From DASVEE01 sp036380735 (GTDB lineage: Bacteria > Acidobacteriota > Thermoanaerobaculia > Gp7-AA8): a stretch of 64,000 nucleotides of DNA. Shown here in pieces: positions 52,385 through 60,595 of the stretch. The stretch lies in the NCBI GenBank assembly GCA_036380735.1, contig DASVEE010000052.1, positions 46,913 through 110,912 of the forward strand, written 5' to 3'. How positions within the stretch are numbered: position 1 is the first letter of the stretch; every line of letters starts with the position of its first letter. A program made the translations under genes and the position numbers. The notes beneath the pieces were generated by a model. The model was not told the DNA's origin. It did no database searches and saw only the letters and a list, made by a program, of their open reading frames with translations.

Positions 52385-53149
52385 ATGCGCCGATTTCTCT
52401 TGTGGGGTCTTCCTCTCACCGTCGCTCTCGCGTCGACTGTGATCTTCGGTTTCGGATTCGTTTCATTTCTGCGCGGCGACACGGGCCGCCCGGTGGACTT
52501 CGTGCCGCAGCAGCGCGCGTCGGCCGCGACCGCCACGCCGAGCCGCGTCGTCGCGCCCATCGTCCTCGGCGATTCGCTCGCGCGCGGCGCCGGCGATGAG
52601 GCAGGCCTCGGCATTCCGGGCCGGCTCGACAACGAGCTCCGCCGCCGCAACATCAAGGCGAACCGCACCATCAGCCTCGGCATCAACGGCGCGCGCACGC
52701 CCGACCTGCAACGCCAGATCGAAAGCGCGAACGTGCGCGGCCTGCTGCGCGACGCGAATGTCATCGTGGTCTCGATCGGCGGGAACGACTTGTGGGGCGG
52801 TGCGAACTGGCGCGAGGCGCCGCCGACGGATCCCGATGCGGCGATGACGCAGGTGCTCGACCGCATCGCCGCGATCGTCGGCGAGATCCGCGAAGTGAAC
52901 CCCACCGCCCGCATCTTCTTCATCGGCCTCTACAACCCGTTCGTGAAGACGCCAAACGGCGCGATGCTGTCGACCTACGTGGCGCAATGGAACGCGCGCG
53001 TGCTGGAGCGCTTCGGCCGTGACGGCAACTTCACGCTGGTGCAGACGTCCGACCTGTTCTCCCACAAGGATCGTCTGGCGCTGGACCGGTTTCATCCCGG
53101 CGGTGAGGGGTATGAGTTGATCGCGCGAAGGATTGCGGACGGGCTGTAG
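52385..53149 (+). CDS. SGNH/GDSL-family hydrolase, membrane-anchored
   Basis: A 254-residue protein from the ATG at 52385. One N-terminal hydrophobic helix (LLWGLPLTVALASTVIFGFGFV) acts as a signal anchor. SGNH blocks follow: block I VLGDSLARG (Ser64), block II with the oxyanion Gly (SLGINGARTPDL), block III SIGGNDLWGG (Asn) and block V DRFHPGGEGY (Asp and His). It would be an esterase or deacetylase acting in the periplasm on lipids or glycans. It starts 21 bp from the divergent ABC ATPase. A family A hairpin overlaps its stop codon. Confidence 0.9.
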   Translation: MRRFLLWGLPLTVALASTVIFGFGFVSFLRGDTGRPVDFVPQQRASAATATPSRVVAPIVLGDSLARGAGDEAGLGIPGRLDNELRRRNIKANRTISLGINGARTPDLQRQIESANVRGLLRDANVIVVSIGGNDLWGGANWREAPPTDPDAAMTQVLDRIAAIVGEIREVNPTARIFFIGLYNPFVKTPNGAMLSTYVAQWNARVLERFGRDGNFTLVQTSDLFSHKDRLALDRFHPGGEGYELIARRIADGL

Positions 53150-53274
53150 GACGATAGGACCAATAGGACAGATAGGACAGATAGGACAGATAGGACCTAT
53201 GGGACAAGCGGCAACAGCTCCGTCCCATTCGTCCTATCAGTCCTATAGGTCCTATTCGTCCTATCGTTTCTCCG
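53148..53274. repeat. Family A word-repeat hairpin (complete)
   Basis: Six left words (53151-53207) and five right words (53222-53266) surround a ~15-nt apex (AAGCGGCAACAGCTCC). It begins at the SGNH stop codon and ends CCTATCGTTTCTCC. The 21-bp H array starts 16 bp later. Confidence 0.88.
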
Positions 53275-53289
53275 TGACACGAAGTCGAC

Positions 53290-53550
53290 TTGGAGTGTCG
53301 TGCGGCTGGTTTTGGGTGTCGCGCGGTCGGTTTTGGGTGTCGCGCATTCGGTTGGAGTGCCGCGCGTTCGGTTTGGAGTGTCGCGCGTTCGATTTCGAGT
53401 GTCGCGCGTTCGGTTTGGAGTGTCGCGCGTTCGATTTCGAGTGTCGCGTTCTCGTCTGGAGGACACGAAAAGGCGGTTTCGAGTGTCGCGTTCTCGTCTG
53501 GAGGACACTGAAAGTCGGTTTCGAGTGTCGCATTCTCGTCTGGAGGACAC
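53290..53550. repeat. 21-bp / 42-bp tandem array
   Basis: Seven units of about 21 bp (consensus GAGTGTCGCGCGTTCGRTTT) are followed by three 42-bp units that add TCTGGAGGACAC. In the larger units GTGTC and GACAC can pair. It fills most of the convergent gap between the SGNH hydrolase and the YdeI-like gene; the 106 bp after it (53551-53656) show nothing I recognise. All open frames here are repeats of 7 residues and are unlikely to be genes. Confidence 0.85.
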
Positions 53551-53656
53551 CGCGCACGTCCGCCGGCGGCGACGCCGGACCTGTTTTCGACCACTCCGAG
53601 CTCGATCAGCACCGTCAGGTCGGACCCAGAGCTGCGCGAAGGCTGCGCGGCTGATC

Positions 53657-54118
53657 CTACTGGCGCTTCCTGGGTGCGCGCTGCAACAGCATCTCCACGG
53701 CCGCGGCAATGCGTCGTTGCCGCGTCTCCGGCTTCTTTGCCTCTTCGATGGCTTCGACGTGTTCGCGCTGGTGGGTGAAGCTCAGCTCTTCCCACCGCTT
53801 CAGCGCCTCGGGTGCTGCTTTCAGCGCCTGCAGTAAGTCCTCGGGTGGCTCGACTTCGCGTTTCTCGGTGTCGAGCTCCAGCGTCACTTCGAGCGTTTCG
53901 GTTCCTTCGAGCCCCGCCGCTTCGCGGTTGCTCCGGCGGAAGGGGATGAACGTCTCGCCACCCATCGAGGCGATCGTGCTGCGGAACGTGTAGCCGTTCA
54001 GCGTCACCTTCACCGGCGCGCGCACGCGGCCGAACACCTCGGCCGGATCGAACGGCACCGGAATGGCGCACATGGAGCCGTCACGCAGGATCGTGGCGGT
54101 GTAGGTTTTCGTGGTCAT
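53657..54118 (-). CDS. DUF1905 / YdeI-like protein
   Basis: A 153-residue protein with the DUF1905 beta-barrel (residues ~5-90: YTATILRDGSMCAIPVPFD, VKVTLNGYTFRSTIASMGGE, IPFRRSNREAAGL). A YdeI/OmpD-associated helical tail follows (~95-150: PPEDLLQALKAAPEALKRWEEL, EHVEAIEEAKKPETRQRRI). Proteins of this type are linked to bacteriocin or antimicrobial peptide tolerance in some species, but the molecular role is unknown. It is the last gene of a three-gene minus-strand cluster (DUF1361, membrane protein, this gene), 18 bp after its neighbour. Confidence 0.88.
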   Translation of the reverse strand: MTTKTYTATILRDGSMCAIPVPFDPAEVFGRVRAPVKVTLNGYTFRSTIASMGGETFIPFRRSNREAAGLEGTETLEVTLELDTEKREVEPPEDLLQALKAAPEALKRWEELSFTHQREHVEAIEEAKKPETRQRRIAAAVEMLLQRAPRKRQ

Positions 54119-54136
54119 GGTGTGTGTCGAATCGCT

Positions 54137-54844
54137 CTACAGCGGCGCGAGGTAGTCGATGCCCAGCGGGTCGAAGCCGAAGAGGACGCGGGGACGCTCG
54201 GCGAAGTGGCGGCCGCGCACGCGCCAGTCGTCGAATGAGGCGATGGCGAAGTACAGCGCCCCCGCCGCGAGGGCTGGCCAGCCGCTGTCGAAGAGGTTCA
54301 CCGAGGGGAAAGCGACGCCGGCGATCATCGTCACGGTCAGCAGTCCGAGGAGCCCGATCCCGGTGGTGATGCGGTTGCCGATCAGGGCGCGTGCCGCCAT
54401 CTTTTCGATGCGGGAGCGCTCCGGCATCGTCCACAACGCCATGCCGCGCTGACCGACCGACACCACGAGCGGAATGAACACGAACATCCCGAGCTGCCAG
54501 GCGAGCTGGAACGTCTGGAGAGCTTCGCGGGACAGGAGCACGACGCCGACCATGATGAGCGCGATCACCCAGACCGGAGGCCGCTTCCGCAAGCGGGTCG
54601 CGATGTCGATCAGCGTGCCCTGCATCAGCAGGAAGCCGGCCTCGACGAACAGGAGGAACGTGAGCTCGTCGCGAGCGCCGATGAGCTGCGGCGGAAAGCT
54701 CGCCGCTTGCTCCGGCGTGAGAAAGTCGGGGATGACGGCGATGGCGAGGATGACGGCCATCAGCGCGTCCGGGAGCTGCGCGGCGACGCGCCCTCCACGC
54801 TGCAGTAACTGCGCGCGCAGGGCGATCGTCGCTTCGTCACTCAT
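54137..54844 (-). CDS. Polytopic membrane protein, unknown function
   Basis: A 235-residue protein from the ATG at 54844, with five or six TM helices (DALMAVILAIAVIPDFL, LTFLLFVEAGFLLMQGTLI, VWVIALIMVGVVLLS, QLGMFVFIPLVVSV, GLLGLLTVTMIAGVAFP, WPALAAGALYFAIASF). No conserved motif of a transporter or enzyme is recognised. The start overlaps the end of the DUF1361 gene by 8 bp (ATGAGTGA), indicating translational coupling. Possibly both proteins form a complex. Confidence 0.7.
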   Translation of the reverse strand: MSDEATIALRAQLLQRGGRVAAQLPDALMAVILAIAVIPDFLTPEQAASFPPQLIGARDELTFLLFVEAGFLLMQGTLIDIATRLRKRPPVWVIALIMVGVVLLSREALQTFQLAWQLGMFVFIPLVVSVGQRGMALWTMPERSRIEKMAARALIGNRITTGIGLLGLLTVTMIAGVAFPSVNLFDSGWPALAAGALYFAIASFDDWRVRGRHFAERPRVLFGFDPLGIDYLAPL

Positions 54845-55478
54845 GAGTGGGGGAATGGTAGACGAACAGCATCCGGAAGACGACATAGCCGACGACGAGA
54901 CCGCAGCCATAGACAGCCGTCACGGCGAGCGTGCGTGGATGCGCGAACGGATCGACGACGCGACGGGCGATGTCGGCGAGGAGCGCCATCGGCTCGGTGA
55001 CGACCTGCCAGGAGTTCCAGCGGAGGAAGCGCCCGAGATAGATGCCGAAGCCGGAGAGAAAGAGGACGAACACGGCGCCAAGCCATGACGTCAGCTGCCC
55101 GAAGCGCTTGGCGGCGACGCGCTGAACGTCGGAGAGTGAGATGTAGCCGAGGAGCAGGCCGGTCGTGGCGAAGGAGACGAGGAGCGCCACGTCAAACCAG
55201 AGCGGCACCGGCGGCCGGGCGCGCAAGTGGAGCAGGTCGGTGACGATGTACGGCGCGTTCGGCAGGAACGCCAGCCAAAGTGCCGCCAGCGCGAGCTGCA
55301 GCCAGACGGTCCGCGTGCGCGCCAGGACCATGGCCGCGACCGCCGGCGCAAGCGCGAGGAACAGGTTCCAGACGAGGAAGGTGTAGGCGAGGCTGCCGCT
55401 CCGCGCAATCCTCAGGAAGAGCAGAGCGATGCACCAGGCGACGAGAAGGCCGAGCGCGAGCGTGCGTTTGTAGTGCAT
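54837..55478 (-). CDS. DUF1361 membrane protein
   Basis: A 213-residue membrane protein of the DUF1361 family. The signature loops FLPNAPYIVTDLLHLRARPP and GFGIYLGRFLRWNSWQV are both present between six hydrophobic helices. Function is not established for the family. It is the first gene of a coupled cluster with the downstream membrane protein (8-bp overlap) and the YdeI-like gene. A family A half element lies upstream. Confidence 0.88.
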   Translation of the reverse strand: MHYKRTLALGLLVAWCIALLFLRIARSGSLAYTFLVWNLFLALAPAVAAMVLARTRTVWLQLALAALWLAFLPNAPYIVTDLLHLRARPPVPLWFDVALLVSFATTGLLLGYISLSDVQRVAAKRFGQLTSWLGAVFVLFLSGFGIYLGRFLRWNSWQVVTEPMALLADIARRVVDPFAHPRTLAVTAVYGCGLVVGYVVFRMLFVYHSPTHE

Positions 55479-55561
55479 GGTGAGAACTTTATGATAGCAA
55501 GCGGAGTGCCGTGGAGGCTACGGAAACCGGTGACGAATGAGTCAATCAGCCTGAGGTTTTC

Positions 55562-55612
55562 ATTCGTCCTATAGGTCCCATCGGTCCTATTCGTCCTATA
55601 GGTCCTATCGAA
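55562..55612. repeat. Family A half element (right arm only)
   Basis: Five GTCCTAT/GTCCCAT words at 9-bp spacing ending CCTATCGAACC, between two minus-strand genes (DUF1361 start, VPS10 protein end). No left arm is recognisable. Confidence 0.78.
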
Positions 55613-55613
55613 C

Positions 55614-57971
55614 CTACGACGGCCGCCGTCTCCTTGGCGCTACCGGCAGCGGGGTCAGTTCGTTTTTCCAGGCCCCGCGGCCGTGGGTGAACGCATACAC
55701 GGCCGGACCCCGTTCGCCGGGGCCGATGATCACCGCCTCGGTCACCACGGCAGCGAAGCCGGTGTTCTCCGGCTCCCAGTTGGTGCCGCCGTTGGTGGAG
55801 ACGAACACGCCGAGGTCGGTGCCGAGGTACATGCGGCCGGGCCGGGTGGGATCGACCGCGAGGGAGTGGAGCGGGATGTCGGGAAGGTCGTTCTCTAGCG
55901 GCGCCCAGGTGATCGCGCCATCGGTGGACTTGTAGAGGTGCTGTCCGCCGAAGCCGGCGTAGGTGGCGTAGACGATGTTGTTGTCCTGCGGGTCGAAAGC
56001 AATCCAGGAGACGAAGCCGGCGCGCGGCTTCGTGGTGGTCCAGGCGGTCGTCGGCGTGCCGGCGGTGGCGTTGTCGTTGCGCACAATCGCGCCAGTGTTG
56101 GTTCCGGCCACGACCCGCTGCGAGCGGCCGGGCGCGATGCCGATGGCGGAGACCAGGCCGTCGAGGATCGCACTCGACGCAATCCATGAGTTGCCCTTGT
56201 TGTCGGTGCGCCACATGTGGCGGCCGCCGATCCAGACGCGGCGGGAGTCGTTCGGGTCGATCTGCATCGGTGTGACGAAGAGGAAATTGTCGCCCGTCAA
56301 TGCGTTGCCGACGTAGTTGAAGACCCGGCCGCCGTCGAACGACTGGTAAACGGTGCCCACCTGCGTCTGGGCGTAGACGATGCTGGGATCGCTGTGATCG
56401 ATGGCGCTGTACGTGCCGTCGCCGCCGAGGGGGCGGACCCAGCGGTCGGGTCCCGTTTCGAGGCTGCCGATGAGCGTGCCGTTGTCCTGCGCGCCTCCCA
56501 TGAAGCGGCGGCCATCCGGGAAGATCGCTCCGTGGTAGAACTGCGTTGCACCGTAGTTGTGGTTGAGGCTCTCCCACTGCATGCCGGAGATCGTCTGGCA
56601 GGTCGCGCCAGGCCCGATGGCCACGTTTGCGCGAGCGTCGAGCGTGCGGGCCACGCCGCCGTCGTTCGTCACGAACATCGTCTTGTTCGTCGTCCCGTCA
56701 TACTTCGGATGGAACACGATGGAGTGCTGGTCGGCGTGCACGAAGTTCGGGTGGTTCTCATTCGCCCACCAGTACGACCCGACACCCCAATTGCGGCCGC
56801 CGTCGTCGGAGCGGAAGAGATCGACGCCGGCGGCCCAGACCTTGTCCGGATCCGTGGGATCGACCGCGATGGTGTTGCAGTACCACCCCATCGTCACGTA
56901 CTGGTTGTTCTGCTGGCCGCACAGCGTGCGCGTGGCGGGGAGGGGGTTCGTCAGCAGCGCCCTGTTGACGAGATTCGGATCGGTGTTGCGCACCCGCGCC
57001 GTCCATGAGCCGGGATCGCCGTTCTGGTCGGAGCGGAAGACGGCGAGGAGCCCCTGGTAGAAGGCGGCGCCGGACTGGTTGCTCGCGGAGAGGGCGTAGA
57101 TGATCGACGGATTCGACGGTGCGATCGCCAACGTCGTCCGTCCCATGTTCGCCTCGGTATGCACCGCCGTCCACGTGTCGCCGTTCGTGGTGCGGTGGAT
57201 CGTCGCCTGCTCGAACGTGCCGCACGCGGCGAAGAGGTAGTCCGCGGGTTGATCGGTGCGTGCGGCGAGATCGAGGCAGCCGCCTTTGACCGTGGTCGGC
57301 AGGATGCGCGTCCACGTCGCCCCTTCATCGCCGGAGCGCCAGACGCCGCTGCGCGTCGCGGCGTAAATGCGCCGCGGATCGTGACGGCTGATGACGAGGT
57401 CGTTCACCCAGTGGAAGTCTTCGGTGCTGGTCGACGCGAGGTGCGTCCACGTCGCGCCGGCATCGCGTGTGATGTAGATGCCGTTGCCGCGCAGCGGCAA
57501 TGCCGTGCCGCGCTGCTCCTCGCGGAAGAAACCTTCGCCGGTGCCGGCGTAGAGGATGCGCGGATCCGTCGGATGCATGGCCAGCGAGTTGACCGTGAGG
57601 TTCGCCAGATCGTCGCCGATGGCGGTCCACGACACGGCGCCGTTCGTCGTCTTGAAGATGCCGCCGGAGACCGCGCCGGCGTACATGACGTTGTTGTCGC
57701 TGTGGTCGATGACGAGCACGCGCGTGCGCCCGCCGATGTTGCCCGGCCCGAGGTATTGCCAGGTGCCGAGGACGTGAGACTTGCTCTGTGCGCGCATCTG
57801 CTCCCGCGCCTTGGCATACGCCCCCTGAGGATCGGCCGTCCCCTCATGCTTCATCTCGTAATAGCGCTGTGCGGCGCTGGGCTGATCGGGCCGCGGCGGC
57901 GAATGCAGCGTGTCCGGCGTATGAGCGCAAGCGAGCGGAAGAGCCAGGAGCAGGGGAAGGAGGCGGCGCAT
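55614..57971 (-). CDS. Lipoprotein with VPS10/BNR-type beta-propeller repeats
   Basis: A 785-residue exported lipoprotein from the ATG at 57971. The signal MRRLLPLLLALPLAC has its lipobox Cys at 15. The rest is built from sortilin/BNR-like blades recognisable by GGIFKTTNGAVSWT, GIYITRDAGATWTHL, GVWRSGDEGATWTRIL and LGVFVSTNGGTNWEPE, giving one or two large propellers. A WQYLGPGNIGGRTRVL segment marks the usual start of the fold. Such proteins bind glycans or peptides at the cell surface; sialidase residues are not evident. It is apparently monocistronic. Confidence 0.88.
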   Translation of the reverse strand: MRRLLPLLLALPLACAHTPDTLHSPPRPDQPSAAQRYYEMKHEGTADPQGAYAKAREQMRAQSKSHVLGTWQYLGPGNIGGRTRVLVIDHSDNNVMYAGAVSGGIFKTTNGAVSWTAIGDDLANLTVNSLAMHPTDPRILYAGTGEGFFREEQRGTALPLRGNGIYITRDAGATWTHLASTSTEDFHWVNDLVISRHDPRRIYAATRSGVWRSGDEGATWTRILPTTVKGGCLDLAARTDQPADYLFAACGTFEQATIHRTTNGDTWTAVHTEANMGRTTLAIAPSNPSIIYALSASNQSGAAFYQGLLAVFRSDQNGDPGSWTARVRNTDPNLVNRALLTNPLPATRTLCGQQNNQYVTMGWYCNTIAVDPTDPDKVWAAGVDLFRSDDGGRNWGVGSYWWANENHPNFVHADQHSIVFHPKYDGTTNKTMFVTNDGGVARTLDARANVAIGPGATCQTISGMQWESLNHNYGATQFYHGAIFPDGRRFMGGAQDNGTLIGSLETGPDRWVRPLGGDGTYSAIDHSDPSIVYAQTQVGTVYQSFDGGRVFNYVGNALTGDNFLFVTPMQIDPNDSRRVWIGGRHMWRTDNKGNSWIASSAILDGLVSAIGIAPGRSQRVVAGTNTGAIVRNDNATAGTPTTAWTTTKPRAGFVSWIAFDPQDNNIVYATYAGFGGQHLYKSTDGAITWAPLENDLPDIPLHSLAVDPTRPGRMYLGTDLGVFVSTNGGTNWEPENTGFAAVVTEAVIIGPGERGPAVYAFTHGRGAWKNELTPLPVAPRRRRPS

Positions 57972-58057
57972 GCGCAAAGGAGTTTAGAGGAAGCGCGAAG
58001 CCCCAGGGGGCAGGCCCGAGAAGCAAACGGTGAATCTTCAAGAGATACTGACATCCC

Positions 58058-58100
58058 AAAGTCCTATTCGTCCCATCCGTCCTATTTCGTCCAATCGCCT
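58058..58100. repeat. Family A half element (degenerate right arm)
   Basis: Four degenerate words (GTCCTAT, GTCCCAT, GTCCTAT, GTCCAAT) with one spacing irregularity, in the divergent region between the VPS10 lipoprotein and SUI1 genes. Confidence 0.65.
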
Positions 58101-58121
58101 TCCGACGATAATCTCCGCCGC

Positions 58122-58451
58122 ATGGCGAACTCGAAGCTGGTCTGGACCAGCGACCCCGAAAGCGCAAAGAAGCTCCGCGAGGAAGGGAAGCTGGAGAATC
58201 CCGCCGACGTGGAGCCGTCGAAGCAGACGATCCGTGTAGCGGTGGACAAGAAGCGGCGCGCCGGCAAGACCGTCACGGTCGCCAGCGGCTTCCAGCACAC
58301 GGCAGAGTCGCTGACGAAGCTGGCCACGACGCTCAAGAAGCGCTGCGGCTCCGGCGGCACGGCCAAAGACGCGGAGATCGAGATCCAGGGCGATCACGTG
58401 GCCACGATCGCCGCGGAGCTGGAGCGCGTGGGGTATCGCGTCAAGCGGTGA
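58122..58451 (+). CDS. yciH: SUI1/eIF1-like translation factor (YciH family)
   Basis: A 109-residue protein from the ATG at 58122. The eIF1/SUI1 fold is visible at residues ~35-109: IRVAVDKKRRAGKTVTVASG, KLATTLKKRCGSGGTAKDAE and IEIQGDHVATIAAELERVGY. The basic loop and GSGG turn match bacterial YciH. YciH can influence initiator tRNA selection or stress translation. The methyltransferase gene starts one base after its stop codon, so they share a transcript. The symbol follows the E. coli homolog. Confidence 0.93.
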   Translation: MANSKLVWTSDPESAKKLREEGKLENPADVEPSKQTIRVAVDKKRRAGKTVTVASGFQHTAESLTKLATTLKKRCGSGGTAKDAEIEIQGDHVATIAAELERVGYRVKR

Positions 58452-58452
58452 C

Positions 58453-59286
58453 ATGACGTCCTCGTACCGCCACTGGACTCGTCCCGGCCCTACACCGCCC
58501 GGCAACGTCGCGCCCGAGCAGGGCGAAACGCTCGACTTCATCTGCGGCAACTACCGCATCTTCCAGTACGAGAAGGGACACCGCTATTCGACCGACGACG
58601 TGCTGACGGCGTGGTACGCCACGATCTGTGCGCCGCGCGTCGACCGCGCGGCGGACATCGGCTCCGGGATCGGCTCCGTCGCGACGATCGTCGCGTGGCG
58701 GCTGCCGGGCGCGCGGTTCTGCACGGTGGAGGCGCAGGAGATCTCGATCCGGCTGGCGCGCAAGAGCGTGCGTTTCAACGGGCTCGAGGATCGCTTCACG
58801 CTCTACCACGGCGATCTGCGCGATGCCTCGATACTGGTCGACGAGGCGCCGTTCGATCTCGTGACGGGCTCGCCGCCTTACTGGCCGCAGGGAACTGCAA
58901 GTGAGGCCGCGCACGATCAGGCGATTCCGGCGCGTATCGAGATCCGCGGCAGCGTGGCCGACTACGCGCTGACCGCGCGGCGGCTGCTCGCCCCGGGCGG
59001 CGTGTTCGTGTTCGTGTTTCCCACGATCCAACTGGAGCGGGCGCTGGCCGCGATCGACGACGCGCAGCTCAAGCTGGTCCGCCGGCGCGACATCATCTTC
59101 AAGGCGGGTGAGCCGCCGCTGATCACGCTGTTTGCGGCTGCGCGGCGTGAAGACATCCCGCCGACCTACGAAGCCTTCGTGGAGCCGCCACTGACGATCC
59201 GCCGCAAAGACGGCGGGGTGGACGAGGAGTACTCCGCCATCCGGATGAGCTTTGGTTTTCCGCCGGGAAACGTGCCGGCGGAATAG
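58453..59286 (+). CDS. TrmN6-like SAM-dependent methyltransferase
   Basis: A 277-residue enzyme. It contains a class I SAM fold with ADIGSGIGSVATIVAWRLPG (motif I, ~residues 66-85), CTVEAQEISIRLAR (motif II) and the amino-methyltransferase motif SPPYWPQG (an NPPY variant with Ser). The approach GETLDFICGNYRIFQYEKGHRYSTDD resembles the TrmN6/YfiC group, which methylates N6 of an adenine in tRNA. The replacement of Asn by Ser in NPPY is allowed in some amino-methyltransferases. The gene is coupled to SUI1/yciH, consistent with a translation-related function. RNA substrate is not proved. Confidence 0.82.
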   Translation: MTSSYRHWTRPGPTPPGNVAPEQGETLDFICGNYRIFQYEKGHRYSTDDVLTAWYATICAPRVDRAADIGSGIGSVATIVAWRLPGARFCTVEAQEISIRLARKSVRFNGLEDRFTLYHGDLRDASILVDEAPFDLVTGSPPYWPQGTASEAAHDQAIPARIEIRGSVADYALTARRLLAPGGVFVFVFPTIQLERALAAIDDAQLKLVRRRDIIFKAGEPPLITLFAAARREDIPPTYEAFVEPPLTIRRKDGGVDEEYSAIRMSFGFPPGNVPAE

Positions 59287-59374
59287 TAACGATAGGACGG
59301 ATAGGACCTATAGGACAGATGGGACATCGTGAGGTCCCATTCGTCCTATAGGTCCTATTCGTCCTATCGTTCCC
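59287..59374. repeat. Family A word-repeat hairpin (tight, complete)
   Basis: Four left words and four right words close on the short loop ATCGTGAG. The ends AACGATAGGAC and GTCCTATCGTTCCC are perfectly paired. It lies between the convergent methyltransferase and hemerythrin genes and is the most compact A copy. Confidence 0.9.
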
Positions 59375-59413
59375 TGTTCACTCCCAGTGCGCGGTGAAGT
59401 TCGTCACTTCCCA

Positions 59414-59977
59414 TCACCGCTCTTCGTCGCGATGGCGTTCGACGCGCGCGTCTTTGACGGACGACGGGAGGAACTTGTCGGCCACGGCCTGCGCGCGGCG
59501 CAGCGTGCCGGCGACGAAGCTGTCCCACTGGCGGTCGAGCTCGATCTTCCGCCGCTGCATGCGATCGCCGAGGTCCTGCAGCGCCGCGGCGCCGATCATC
59601 TCGGCGGCTTTGCGGAACATGTCCTCTTCTTCTTCCTTCGCGTGATGCTCGAACAGCTCGCGCAGCACTTTGGCTTTGGCGCGGAAGGCATCGCTGGTCG
59701 GATCGAGCGGCAGCAGCTCGGGGAGGAGCATATCGACGACGTGATGCTCCTCGAGCGACTCGTAATACATGTCGATGGCCTCGCGGCTGCTGGCCGCGTC
59801 CTTGTAGGCGGGATAGAAGACTTCCTCCTCGACGAGCGAGTGCAGCTTGATGTCTTTCTCGATCTCCCCGAGGAGCTCGCGGCGCTTGTCAGACGCAATG
59901 GCGTCGTCGGCGAGCATCGGCAGAAGCTGGCGCAGCCGTTCGTGATCGGCCCGCAGCAAATCGATGGCATTCGGCAT
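59414..59977 (-). CDS. Hemerythrin HHE-domain protein
   Basis: A 187-residue protein from the ATG at 59977, preceded by AGGAGG. Helical HHE motifs are visible: RADHERLRQLL, KLHSLVEEEVFYPAY, SLEEHHVVDMLL and LFEHHAKEEEEDMF. The His and Glu residues would bind a diiron centre for O2 or NO, or for iron handling. A charged C-terminal tail (VKDARVERHRDEER) is not part of the domain. It is preceded by a B-repeat arm that also forms the end of the four-helix-bundle gene unit. Confidence 0.92.
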   Translation of the reverse strand: MPNAIDLLRADHERLRQLLPMLADDAIASDKRRELLGEIEKDIKLHSLVEEEVFYPAYKDAASSREAIDMYYESLEEHHVVDMLLPELLPLDPTSDAFRAKAKVLRELFEHHAKEEEEDMFRKAAEMIGAAALQDLGDRMQRRKIELDRQWDSFVAGTLRRAQAVADKFLPSSVKDARVERHRDEER

Positions 59978-60046
59978 GGTTGAGTCCTCCTGCGCCGGGG
60001 AGTGCAAAAGGGCGGCCGGGGCCGTGGTGCGTAAGGTGGTGCACGA

Positions 60047-60457
60047 TCAGCCGGTTTTCGGTTTTCGGTTTTTGGTTTTCGGTGGGTGCACGGTGCGTTC
60101 GGCTCGCGTGGAAACCCAATTGATCAGTCCCGTGAGGCTGCGCCCGATCTGGACGACGCTGGTTTGAAGGCAGTCCAGCTCGTCAGGTGCAAGCAGCCCA
60201 AGACGTGCTGAAAGTGCCAACTGCGTCTCCACTTCGAAGAGGGAGCCGCGAGAGTGGCCGAGAAACTGCAGCCACTCTCCCGATGTCATGCGTCCCTGAC
60301 CTTCGGCAATGTTCGAGGCGATGGAGACCGCTGCTCTTCGAATTTGAGTCGTGAGGCCAAATTGCTCGCTCGGAGGGAAAGCGTCCGTGACGCGGTAGAT
60401 CATCACCGCAAAGTCGATAGACGCGTTCCACACACGAAGATCTCGAAATGATTTCAT
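60047..60457 (-). CDS. Four-helix-bundle protein (S23/IVP family, Avd-like)
   Basis: A 136-residue basic protein. FRDLRVWNASIDFAVMIYRVT, FGLTTQIRRAAVSIASNIAEG and EWLQFLGHSRGSLFEVETQL are hallmark segments of the 'four helix bundle' family (23S rRNA intervening-sequence protein, related to Avd of diversity-generating retroelements). It probably forms pentameric rings that bind nucleic acid, as known for Avd. The last ~12 residues (PPKTKNRKPKTG) are encoded by the left arm of the B repeat, so the arm is fused to the coding region. No reverse transcriptase or rRNA gene is nearby. The whole gene lies inside the arms of one repeat element. Confidence 0.9.
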   Translation of the reverse strand: MKSFRDLRVWNASIDFAVMIYRVTDAFPPSEQFGLTTQIRRAAVSIASNIAEGQGRMTSGEWLQFLGHSRGSLFEVETQLALSARLGLLAPDELDCLQTSVVQIGRSLTGLINWVSTRAERTVHPPKTKNRKPKTG

Positions 60458-60551
60458 AGCCACCGGGTGCCGGAGAGGTGATCCCGGATCGACAGGAGAG
60501 CGCGGCAGTACGGATCTTAACCGAAAACCGAAAACCGACAACCGAAAACCG
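60051..60551. mobile_element. Family B element with four-helix-bundle gene between its arms
   Basis: The left arm (60051-60084: GGTTTTC/GGTTTTT words) and right arm (60518-60551: ACCGAAA/ACCGACA words) have the same word order and orientation as in the short B hairpins, but enclose ~434 bp holding the four-helix-bundle gene. Next to the right arm is CGGATCTTAACCG, reminiscent of CGGATCTACCG in the short B apex at 16895. The layout resembles 23S rRNA intervening sequences: complementary arms around a gene of the same family. Mobility is inferred, not seen. Confidence 0.6.
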
Positions 60552-60595
60552 CCACTACAATGCCCCCCACTAACGACCAAAAAAGGAGGAACCCC

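Noticed and set aside
53290..53550. Possible CRISPR array or repeat-protein gene
   Set aside because: Units are contiguous 21 or 42 bp without spacers. The 7-residue open frames on either strand start and end inside the repeat and have no RBS.
60047..60457. Accessory variability determinant of a diversity-generating retroelement
   Set aside because: The protein is related to Avd, but no reverse transcriptase, template repeat or variable repeat is recognisable in the window.
60047..60551. Intervening sequence inside a 23S rRNA gene
   Set aside because: The flanking DNA is hemerythrin and M16 peptidase genes, with no rRNA sequence.
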